64,000 nucleotides of DNA, taken from Eucalyptus grandis. Lineage: Eukaryota > Streptophyta > Magnoliopsida > Myrtales > Myrtaceae. Shown here piece after piece: positions 32,793-42,882 of the stretch. Every line of letters begins with the position of its first letter. Position 1 is the first letter of the stretch. Both the position numbers and the translations under genes were made by a program. Location: the NCBI RefSeq assembly GCF_016545825.1, contig NC_052620.1:7750001-7814000 (forward strand). Direction: 5' to 3'. Below the pieces are notes generated by a model. That model saw only the letters and a list, made by a program, of their open reading frames with translations. It did no database searches and had not been told where the DNA came from.

Positions 32793-35127
32793 AGGATGTA
32801 AGTCCATGGGTATTTATTATCTTTCAAGCAAAAGTTCGCTCTATTTCTTGAATCTTTGGCAAGTATGATTATTTTTCTCCTGAGGATATAAATTGTACTT
32901 TTGTTTTGTTTATTAGCTTTTTAACAGCAATTATTGAGGAGCATGCTGGTTAGTGTCTTATTCAGTTAAATTTGATGTTCTAGTTGAGTGTTAAATTGGC
33001 TTTCACTATCCAAGTCAGAGGCGATTCTAGTCATATCTCAGCATTTTTCGTATGATGGCATCGGATAGTGTCTTGCATGGTTGTTGACTGATCGAGCAAT
33101 TTGTCGTAAGTCTCTTGGCTTTAGTCCCCTGCACACAAAAAGATAATGTTGAGGGAGGTTGCTTCAACTTTGCAGGGTATGCCCAATTTGTCATTAGGCA
33201 CACATGTTGAACATTTGTTAAACATCTTCTAGGAAGAGGAGATTGCTTCTTTTGTGAAGGACACTGTTGGGTTTGATGCTGCAGAGCATATAGGCATAGG
33301 ATGTCAAAAAGAGAAGCAACAGAACTGTGGGCATCATGAATGAAAAACTATAAAAGAAGCAGAGCCCTGCAATGTTGGATGTAAAATGCAAAAGCAAATC
33401 ACAAACTTTTTTTCCTCTTGGGATTGGGAATCAGAGTTAGTGCAGCTCTTCTAGTGACCCGTCTAGAGCTTATCATCAAAAGGACTAAAGAGCGGTTCAT
33501 GGACATTTTCTCACTGCTGAGTAACAATTTCTGAGCCATCTTCCATTTGTGATGGGGATAATTTTATCCTATTGCTATGCTATTATGTCTGATGTCCCTT
33601 ATAAATTCCATGCATCGAAGATCCCGCTGACGAAGCTCATTGGGTTGTTGTTTTCTTACAGAGCACCAAATGATGTTAGCAATTCTACCGATGCTAATGT
33701 GGCTGATCTGAAGACGGCCCAAAGGATAATTTTGCTTACTTTCATCTTGCATGGCACCCGATAAAAGAAGAAAATGCTCATCTTTATTTTTTATTTTTTT
33801 TATGGGTTACTACCTTGGAAAATCTCAAACTGATATATTTGTGATAAATTTATCCCCAACTAGTTTTTTGATCACAAATAGACCAGTTTGGGGTCTGTGA
33901 CGGTCAGACAAATTTGTTTGGGGTAAATTTGTCACAGGTATACTAGTTTGGGATTTTTCATGGTATTAACCCTTTTTTTAATAGCTTTCTCAAGTATGTA
34001 TAAGACCAAATCTATTTGATTCCTAATAAGGACAAGTCATCCTTAACTTTTCGAGAAATCCTTCGTTAGTGGTCGTGAGATTGCTGTAAGATCATTTGGA
34101 GACCTTCTACTATATTCCATCGAATGCGTCAGAGCTATGATGCTGCTGCTTGTTGTTTCTGGTTTTTAACTCTTTTTTCAGGTCATGCATGAATGAGCTT
34201 CTAGGAAGATTTTACTTAGTGCTGGGAATGTGTATGACAAGACTAATTTCTTAGCTAGAGAGGCTGTTTTGCTCATTTTCCTAGAGAAATTCCTTGAAAA
34301 TCGTTTTTATATTTTTTTATTGTTTACTTCTTGAAAAATTCGAACTATATGGAATGGTCTGGGATGCCATGGTCAATACTTGAGACTGAAGAGTGCATGA
34401 ATGAACTTAAGAGAGATTCCACTCAGTACGGGTAATATATGTGATGACACTTACGTCTGTGGAGGAAAGGTTGTTTTACTCGTGATTGTTACGTAGCTTG
34501 GAAATGTAAACTTGTGGAAATCCTGGGAATTAAGTTCATAATTACACTTAGGTCATACATAAAAAAGAACAAGCAATTTTGCTGGAAAAAGGCAGCGGGG
34601 ATATCTTGATCCCTAATTTGAAAAATGAGAGTAGCTTTTCCTAGGGGATATAAGTCCGAGGATGTTATCATCTTTCGAGCAAAAGTTATTACTTCTTCTT
34701 GGATTTTTAAAAAGTCTGATTATTTTTCGGCAGAGAATATAAATTCGTATTTGTTTTTTGGCATTTGGTCTTTCGGTACAGACTTGCAATACCTGCACAT
34801 CATTGGATCGCCAACTCAGATATTAATAGATATTGACATACATGTAGAATAAAGAGAGAGACGAGATCATACAATTGGCTTTCATGTTGTCCAAAATCTC
34901 AAACTAGGCTTATTGTGACATATTTATCATAATTTTTTTTTTGTGACACTAAAAAATCTAACTTTATACTATGTAACACATTTACTTTCCATTAGGATTC
35001 TGTTAAAAAACACAGTTAAAAATCCTACATGAGTGCTGTCATCAGAATGCAAATGGTGATGACTTGACTTCTAGCAGCAAAACGTAGTAATTTTATTGCT
35101 GACATTGTTGAAGAAATATAAACGACA
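32793..35127. repeat. duplicated block E, 3' part, copy 2, with insertions
   Basis: 32,793-33,270 and 34,060-34,500 follow 16,938-18,000. Between them, 33,270-33,780 has no counterpart in copy 1 and no recognised gene, and 33,790-33,975 is a dispersed phrase repeat. The phrase tttccctagaggatgtaagt at 32,784 recurs as ttttcctaggggatataagt at 34,637, and ttattttt-cggcagagaatat follows, so a short downstream piece is itself duplicated. 34,890-35,010 has the gacatatttatc and taacacatttac phrases of the dispersed family. Confidence 0.5.
33790..33975. repeat. dispersed phrase repeat
   Basis: Repeated wording (gtgataaatttatcccc, gacaaatttgtttgggg, taaatttgtcacag) with partly inverted arrangement: actaccttggaaaatctcaa at the left, gggatttttcatggtatta at the right. 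Same style as 11,190-11,520. Confidence 0.5.
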
Positions 35128-35160
35128 TCGTGACTCTCTCTCTCTCCCTCCCTCCCTCCA
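35128..35160. repeat. CT/CCCT simple repeat
   Basis: gactctctctctctctccc followed by three to four ccctc units, directly left of the 176-bp tandem duplication. Confidence 0.8.
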
Positions 35161-35161
35161 G

Positions 35162-35505
35162 TTGAAAGCTCCATTGCTCCACAGTCCTTCTCCCGTTGAA
35201 TTGTAAAACACAGTTGGCCCAAATTTTAGAGTTTATTCACGCCATCTCTCTCAAAAATCTCAATTCACGTTTGCAATCTTTCCATTTAGTCTACTCCATT
35301 GAAGCTTCCTAAGGCCCAAGACCGGCAGGTTTTCCAATTGAAAGCTCCATTGCTCCACAGTCCTCCCATTGAATTGTAAAACACATTTGCCCCAAATTTT
35401 TAAATCTATTCATGCCATCTCTCTCAAAAATCGCAACTCATGTTTGCGATCTTTCCATTTACTCTTCTCCATTGAAGCTTCCTGAGGCTCGAGACAGGCA
35501 AGCGA
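35162..35505. repeat. tandem duplication of about 176 bp
   Basis: ttgaaagctccattgctcca starts at 35,162 and again at 35,338. Both units continue through ttgaattgtaaaacaca, catctctctcaaaaatc and cattgaagcttcct. The second unit is slightly shorter. It is a head-to-tail pair of unknown role just left of block A copy 3. Confidence 0.85.
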
Positions 35506-35554
35506 GCTTCCTCACTTCTCTTTGATCATTCATCTCCTTCGTTCAATCGGAAAC

Positions 35555-36060
35555 CCTAACCCCACATTTTCATCTACAAATCAAAAAATTACCGAAGGTA
35601 AATGTTTCATCTTGCTCATCCTCTCGACGAGATACTTGTACACAAATTGAGTGTTTGATTATCAAACCGCCTTATTAAATAATTACTCTATGATCAGTTA
35701 TTAGTTAAAGTTTTAGGAAATCAAGGACAATCGTATGTTGAATGATAAATTTGTTTTATAGAGGAGATTATTGGGAGAGCTCTAGCCAGGCAGGGTTTGA
35801 AGATCGAGCTTAATGTATTCCAAGCCCATCCATCATTAAAACTTATCCAATAATTTTCAGGTTGGGCTGTGTTGAAGATGAGCGGGTCGGACTTTCTCGT
35901 GTAAGAATATCACTTAAACTTGCCATTTATCTTTCAGGCCTAGGGAGGCTTGGGTAGGCCTAGCGGACCGCCCATCCGTTAGTTACCTTTACTGATCAAA
36001 CAATAAAGGGTGAACTCTAAGAATCTATTAATCAGAATGCCCAAAACAATTTGAGAGAAA
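35555..36060. repeat. duplicated block A, copy 3
   Basis: Longer match to 3,470-4,000 than copy 2 has: ccccacattttcat, catcctctcgacgagatact, gtgtttgattatc, gatcagttattagttaa, ggactttctcgtgtaa and ggcttgggtaggcc all in order. It marks the start of a third duplicate whose remainder is not present. Confidence 0.75.
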
Positions 36061-36560
36061 ATAGTAAATAAAATGAATTTATTGCTTTATATATATATAT
36101 ATATATTTTTTTTTCTAGATATTAATTAAAGGAGTAAGTGTATCAAAAGTCCTAAACTTGTCGCAATAATTCAATTAAGTTCTAAAACTTTCAAAAATGT
36201 AATTGAATCGACAACTTATCAAATTAATATAATAAGTCATTCCTTAACTCTGTTAATTACTTATTAAAAATGATGACGTGGCTTTTTCTATTTCTTCTTC
36301 CCATTATCCTTGTCCTTTTCCCATCATCATTTTCCATCAAAAAATTAAAGAAGAAAAAAAAATGGTATAAAATTTTTCCTTTCTTTCTTCTCGTTGATCC
36401 TCATCTCTTTCCCACAGTCATCTTCGTCCTCATCCCATCACCGTCTTCCTGTTCAGTATCATCTTCTTCTTCAGTTCAGTGAATACTCAGAAAATGCCCA
36501 CCTTTCAAACCCCATGGATTCTTGACGTAAAGAATCAAGCACACGATTTGTGGTGATACC
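36061..36560. other. low-complexity and phrase repeat, no gene
   Basis: A TA microsatellite lies at 36,090-36,106. 36,125-36,280 has the phrases agtcctaaacttgtcgcaat, aattcaattaagttc and gatgacgtggc of the fold-back family arm. 36,280-36,480 is pyrimidine-rich. Confidence 0.5.
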
Positions 36561-37478
36561 TAGGGTGTGTTTGTTTATATTTCTTTTTTTTGTTTTTAAA
36601 CAATTTTTCTGTTTTTTTTGTTCTCGGGAACAAAAGAAACGAAACAAGAAACACAAATTTTGTGTTTCTTGTTTTCAAACACTTATTTTTTTCTTTTTTC
36701 TCTTATTTTCTTGTTCTTTTTTCTTTTGGCCGGCGACCTCGCCCGGCCCACGGCGACGCCGACCTGGGCGGTGGCTCGGCGAGGCCGAGGCTCGCCGGCC
36801 GGCCCGGGCGAGGTCGGCCTTGTCGGATGCGGGCGAGCTCGAGCTCGCCTAGCCATGGCGAGGCCGACCTCGCGTCGGCCGGGCGACCTCGATCTTGCCC
36901 AGATCCGGCGAGGCCGACCTCGCCGGATCGGGGGCGAGTCGGCGTCGCCGGGCGGTGGCCGGCGAGGCCGCGCTCGCCGCTGCTGGGCGAGCTCGGCCTC
37001 TGGATCAAGGCGAGGCCGACCTCGCGCCGCCCGGGCGAGCTCGATCTCGCCCGGATCCGGCGAGGCCGAGCTCGCCCGGCGGCGGCGAGCCTCGGCCTCT
37101 CCGGATCCGGGCGAGTCGGCGTCGCCCGGCGGTGGCCGGCGAGCGCGCCGCGCCGCCCGCCCCGGGCGAACTCGGCCTCGCCGGATCAAGGCGAGGTCGA
37201 CCCTCGCCCGGCCGGTCGCGGAGCCAAGGCCTTGGCCGGCGACCGGCCAAAAGAAGAAAAAAATGAAAAAGAAAAAAAGGAAAAAATAGAAAAAAATAGA
37301 AAAAATAAAAGAAATAAAAAAATTATCCAAATTTACCAAACATATTTCTGTTTATTTTTTATTCCCGGAACAAGTTTACCAAACGCGTTGTTTTGTTCAA
37401 AAATTGTTAGGAACGAAACACTTTTCATTTACATTCCCTGGAACAATTTTTAAACGAAACGCAAACAAACGCACCCTA
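36561..37478. mobile_element. second GC-rich terminal-inverted-repeat element
   Basis: The left end TAGGGTGTGTTTGTTT and the right end (reverse complement TAGGGTGCGTTTGTTT) differ at one position and continue to agree inward. The core at about 36,730-37,240 is GC-rich with cgaggccgacctcgcc-type words. The polypyrimidine left arm (ending tcttttggccggcgacc) and purine right arm (starting with the inverse) make the whole element a loose palindrome. Frames up to 287 codons across the core are arginine-, alanine- and proline-rich artefacts. The layout matches 8,143-9,107, but the terminal words differ. A target duplication is not evident. Confidence 0.75.
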
Positions 37479-38829
37479 ATAACTATAAGTAAAAAATCTT
37501 TAAATACCTTACTTTGAAACTAAACCCGGTGATCGAAACTCTCCCGAAACTCAAGTGAACCACTTCATACATCTCCAGTAGATCTGAAGTTGAACCTCAC
37601 AGCCACGTTTGAGCTTGAAGCATGCAGTGGCCACGGCCGCTTGAGCTCGAAGCTTGAGATCGTGACCACGGGCTCTGTTGTGGCTTCGGGCTTGAGCCCC
37701 AAATTTGAGCAAGCTCTGCCGTGCAGATCGAGGTCGATGCCATCTGGGCCGACCTCTGCTTGCGGCTTCGAGGTTGACCTTAAATTTGAGTATCGTTGCT
37801 CAAACTTAGATCTAGAGGTTGAGTTCAACCCCGAATTTGGGCTTGAATTCTGCTGCGGCGTTAAGCTCAACCATAGATTCACGCGGATAAGAAAATAAAC
37901 AGTAACAAGGGCTTCTTTAGATTTCCCAAGAGTTAACCCCACCTTTTCCTTTATTGAACCTTTGAATTTTCAAAATTTTCCACCAAAGTGAAGCATATTC
38001 TTGAATTACATCAACCGTGTACATCTTTTTACTTTTTTTCATTTGAGTATAGGGGCATTATACTCGTTTAATTGCCTGCACCCAATCAACAAGTCATCTT
38101 GATTGATGCTGCCTTCATATTCAGATGCTTGCACTTGGAATTCGCGATTATTCTCCTCGTACCTCCCTCTTCATCTAACTCAATAATCCGTATCACTAGA
38201 GTGACCTTGAGCGTCATTGGATTGGTCACCAGAGCTTGGACGGTGGTTTGGTCAACATTTTACGGGCAGTGGACAAGTGGTAATGGGAAAAAAAAGTGTT
38301 TGATGTGTTTGAGGGAAAGTACCTTTGACATAGAAGAGTTTACCACCAAGGCATAAAGGAATGTTCCACCATACACGAACAAATAACTTTGAGGTTCACC
38401 ACCGATGAATTGGATTAAGAACCTAAGGGCTTTAAGGTTCACTGCCAACAAATTAAATAAAGAACTGAATGAATCACTTGCTGGAAAGAAATTTTCATAT
38501 ATTATCAACTCAAATTTGCCTTCTTACAATTGAGAATGCACCTCCTTTTATAGATGGATTAGGATTAAAAAACATTAAAATAGGAAACCACAAACTAAGA
38601 AAACCAACTTGAACTAGGAATTCAACTTAAGCTAGTAAGACCTACTAAAATTAGAAAGCAACCCTCCTACCTTTTACCTAAACGTGCCTTTATTCTTCAA
38701 CTTTTAGAAGCTCGATTTTGAGCGTCTTCCCATTAGATCACGTTACAGCCGAAATCTCCCTTTGGTTGCATAAATATCAAATGGGCTTGGATGATTGATG
38801 GGGTTTGAATTGGACCTGTGAGTTGTTCG
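37479..38829. other. no recognised gene
   Basis: 37,590-37,900 is open on both strands and built of loosely repeated words such as gagcttgaa and gaggttga; I treat it as low-complexity. The rest has short frames and no family resemblance. Confidence 0.4.
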
Positions 38830-38959
38830 TCTTCAATGGACTTTCAACCTCTGACAAGTTTCCAAGCTGTCATGGTTTGCATCAGGGTGCAAATTCATTC
38901 AATAGTTGCCAAGTCCATACTCGATTTTTTGGAATAAGCCCACTGTAGGTCCCTTGTTA

Positions 38960-39006
38960 TCTAATTTTACAATCTGACCCAAAAAAAGAAGTCTAATTTC
39001 ACAATC
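38960..39006 (+). mobile_element. micro-insertion (GACCC-A-rich type) with empty site in the other arm
   Basis: tctaattttacaatc at 38,960-38,974 is repeated with one mismatch at 38,992-39,006. The 17-bp insert is TGACCC followed by an A-rich tail ending gaag. The inverted partner at about 54,277-54,300 has the target once and no insert, and the further copy near 55,060 also lacks it. The insertion therefore postdates the duplication. Confidence 0.8.
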
Positions 39007-39598
39007 GGCTCCTCAAATTTTTAAATTTGCACAATCTTGTCGTATAAAGTGCGCATCTAAGCTGGGTAGCGAACGAATATATGTAGGTCCTCAGTCACTG
39101 CTACATGCTTATACATAAGTTCCCATTTAATTTCGTAAACCATTAATTAAAACTAGAGAAAAGACATTTTTTGTGTGCAAATAGCATATGGAAAACGAAA
39201 TAAATAAATAAATAAAAAGGTTATAGGGACTGTGATGACTTGAAGACATACGGTATTTTATATAATTATATTTGTTTCACTTCGGTCGACTAGCTTTAGA
39301 TTTGTCAATACCCTACCAATTTCATGGACCATATAAAATGTGAGTCAAAATCACGATTGGTAGTTTGGATGTTATTGAATTGCTTTGTGCTTAGTGATTT
39401 GAGTAATCATCCTTGCCGTAATGCATGCAAGACAGTTTGCATAAACCTTTTCTTTTATGGCTTGTGTATCACATAAAATTTCAAAAAGTATATATACATA
39501 AATCAAATTTTAAAACAATGCATCGTAGAGGGACCAACTTGACGTGGACAGTCAGATGAGGAACTCCGAAATCTCGTCCCAGTCACCAGGCTAATTCG

Positions 39599-39610
39599 CT
39601 ATATATACGT
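39599..39610 (+). promoter_or_regulatory. TATA box of kiwellin-like pseudogene 1
   Basis: ctatatatacgt lies 66-77 bases before the ATG at 39,676 and is conserved in the inverted copy (53,612-53,623). A start of transcription about 30 bases downstream would leave a short leader. Confidence 0.6.
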
Positions 39611-39675
39611 TCTTACTTCATCGTTTCCTTTGCCAAAACTCCAGTTCATCGTAGAAAAATCCACATATTTTGAAG

Positions 39676-40337
39676 ATGAAGCTCGTTGGGATGATGCCGG
39701 TTGCCCTTTCGCTGGTGGTCTTAGAGCATCAAGTCGCACGCCATTTCCTCATGCAATGGCGCATGTCAAACCCTCGACGACTGCCCCGGCCAATTGATCT
39801 GCATTGACGGAATGTGCAGCGATGATCCCGATGTCGGCACTCGGATATGTGGCAGCGGTGCTGGCGACCGGTCCGTGCTGACGCTGGACGATGAAGGATG
39901 CGAGTCCTCAGGCAATCTCCAATGCGATGGTGTATCTTATCCTACGTTCGCTTGCTCGCCACCGGTAATTTCCTCAACCCCAGCTATCTTGACGTGGAAC
40001 GATTTCAGCCATGGCGGCGATGGGGGAGACCCGTCTGAATGCGACAGGCAATACCATGACGACTCGGAGCTAATCGTTGCGTTGTCGACAGGGTGGTTTG
40101 ATAATGAATCGCATTGCCGGAAGATGATCCAGATAGCATCTATCAAGACCGGGAGGAGCGTGACGGCTCGAGTGGTTGATCGGTATGACTCGATGTACGG
40201 GGGCGATGAGATCCATGCCCACCAGCTGCCATGCCCAAAAACGTCGTGGATGCCTCAGACGCCGTGTCGAGTGCTTTAGGGCTCGGTAAGAATGTTGGTC
40301 AAGAGGACGTGACTTGCACAATACTTTTAAGGGGTAA
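39676..40337 (+). pseudogene. kiwellin-like (ripening-related) protein, pseudogene 1
   Basis: Begins MKLVGMMPVALSLVV, a signal peptide start. An extra base near 39,722 (gtcttagagca versus gtcttgagca in the other copy) then shifts the frame. The second frame continues with [57 protein letters not shown] and [21 protein letters not shown] second shift near 40,235 moves [18 protein letters not shown] to another frame. Kiwellins are secreted cysteine-rich proteins with a double-psi beta-barrel; members in maize bind and inhibit a fungal chorismate mutase. Several conserved cysteines are lost (GWFD for GCFD, YDSMYGG for CDSMNGC). With two shifts and lost cysteines it is not functional. Confidence 0.85.
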
Positions 40338-42596
40338 ATACGCGCGCGTGCACACACATATATTTACACATATTTTGAAGGAAATCTCTCTCTTACTCTT
40401 AATTGCCGTAAGGATGAAAAACTATGGAAAATGAGAGAAAACTGAATTAACTAACCTATAATAGAACAAATATTAATAATAATATTATTAAACAATAAAA
40501 ATTCTTAGAATTCGATAAATGTAGCCATCTTAATATAACTAAAGAAGACATTAACAATTATAATAACATACACAAGTTAAGTGTATAGGGAAAGGCCTCA
40601 ACAACAAAAAGGTTAAAATGATATAAAATGGTTACTCGTTATGCATGTTTGAGGGCTGATTAATGAAAAATCATTGACCAATTTTTTTTGTTAATTAACC
40701 TATAACAAATACTTAAGGAGTACCAAATTTTTGTAATTTGACATTTTTTGTTATTCAGGCCCTTTTCCTTTTACTAAATTGTGTTTCTTTTTCTTAAAAT
40801 GTATTGTTAGTTGTGTTAACGTACTCGTCAAATTTTGATATTTTAATTTTTTAATATTGCAACTGATATTTATTTTTCTATCGTTAATTTATTTTTCTTC
40901 ATTATTTATTTTTTCATTTTTAGCATAAATCAATAACATTTTAGAGCTTTCCTTCAACAAATGAGATGAAAATGTATTTTTACCAATTGAATGTCGTGTT
41001 GCTTAGCATATGCTAACGGAAAATGCAAAGGAGGGTTAGCGCTTTAATAAAATGCAGATTCCTTGGGAAGAGGAGGGGAGGGGGTATAATAGGTAATTGC
41101 TGAAAGTTTAGGGACAAAAAGGTATTTCCCCAAAATTTGGGGGAGTTTTGGATAATTTTCGTAAGATTATTGTCCTGTACACAACAGGACTATTGTGTTT
41201 TTTTATGTATATCGCACGTTAGAATTAATTATCTATGCCTTTGACATTTGCATGCATTTTATGGCACTGCGGTATTAACATTTGGACTCACTGGTAATGC
41301 ATTGTTTCCAAACAACGTAGTTGATGAAGGTGATATGACCTGGTCAATACGATAACACCGTAGAATGGAAGAATAGAAAATAATCAATTTTATCGTTCAT
41401 AATTATACATGTTATAACTTATTGTTGCCTGGACCCTCATGTAAACTCCAAAGCAGCTAAATAAATTGCTAGGTGGGCGCAAATAATCCTCTTGTGAGAT
41501 AGCGCTTTCTCAGCACAATCTCTCCCAAGTCGTACTATTCCTATCTTCGTTCTATCATTGATTATATTCATTATGTCAATGGGCCACTTTCACTTATGCA
41601 AAAGCCCATCTTATTTCTGCAAACCAGAGTCTCGTGGGCTCGAAAGCTTAGTTATTCTAGATTCATCTAATACCTGTTATCATTATATTTTCCTCTTTTA
41701 TAAACTGTTTTACGATCTTTTAAAATAAAAGTAAAATGAAATCATGATAAAGCAAGTAAAACATGAAAAAGTAAACATCCCAAGCCGTATCGAGCAACAT
41801 TACACGATATCTTATTATAAAACTCCTGGCAGATCCCTCTGAACTATGAATAGAAATAAACGTGGATTAAATTAATAAACATATATTCCTTAATCTAAGT
41901 GATGATAAATAAATTTTAAGTATGACAAGATGAAATTAATAATAAAAACTAAACTTATTAAATTCATATAATGCAAGAAACACCTAAATATTTTTCTTAT
42001 CGTTTCATCATTCTTGTACGCAATAAAACCATCTTAACATCCACGATGAGAAGGAACACCTAAAATCAATACAAGAAAAGGGTATGGCTGGAAATTTTCC
42101 GATACACTTTTTGATCTCTCGGTTTTCCTGTATCTACGAAATAGACATTACAAAATCTGCCAAAACACGAACATCAAGATGCTATGCGTGCTGAAATTTA
42201 ATAAAGAAAAATAGTTATGTAACTATTCTTAATAGAACTAAGACTTTCGGGCTTATTAAGTTCCTGAATCCTACTTGACAATCCTAGAATGACCTAAATC
42301 AACTACTCACACAAATATCAATTAAAACAATGCAAACTCAGTCAAATCAAAATAGAATTAATGAACTATTTGCATCGGAAATAACTAAAACCACGCAAGC
42401 TGTGACATCAATTGCAACAGATTCACAAAAAAAGTGAATGGAAATTAAACCCAAATTCGGATTAAGCCATATTCATGACAAGTCGCTCAGTGTTCTCAGT
42501 TCGGGTTGTGAATGCATTCACGGACAAATACTCGGACAAGATCAAAGCAAATCGTTAGTAGGCTCATGCAATTAAATTAATCAAAAGATTGGAAAC
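40338..42596. other. gene-free AT-rich stretch
   Basis: No open frame of note. 40,690-41,180 contains loose phrases such as gacattttttgttattcag and gtaattgctgaaagtttagg of the dispersed AT-rich repeats. I see nothing else. Confidence 0.45.
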
Positions 42597-42882
42597 AAAA
42601 AATTCAGGTTTTTTTTTTTTTTATATTAGAAAAAGAACCTTTCTCCTTCGCGGGTTACTGTTCACCATCTCTCTTTTGCTGATGCGACCGGTACTGTTCA
42701 CTGGAGTGCGTTTCTGCTGATTCCGGCCACTCTGGCCGTCCGTTGTCACTCATTTTCGGAGACGAGCTGCGCCTGGACCCGATCTAAACTCCCTCCGAAC
42801 GGTTTCCCCCGGTATGTCTTCTGTACTTTGGAATCGCGATCTGAACTTCTAGGGTTTTGCTTGCGCAAGCTGCTGCGTTCGG

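Larger units (their letters stand above)
38830..40337. repeat. inverted duplication, left arm (kiwellin region)
   Basis: Read outward from the gene, this arm matches the reverse complement of 52,850-54,360. Shared are the kiwellin-like sequence, the TATA region, and further upstream the phrases catgcaagacagtttgc, ttaaatttgcacaatc and taaattagac-like words. The two arms are about 13 kb apart in opposite orientation. Confidence 0.75.

Noticed and set aside
36590..37453. 287-codon frame and several overlapping ones
   Set aside because: Same reason: GC-rich palindromic core of a mobile element with frames open in many phases on both strands.
37590..37898. 102-codon frame with gagcttgaa words
   Set aside because: Open on both strands and built from loosely repeated words; treated as low-complexity.
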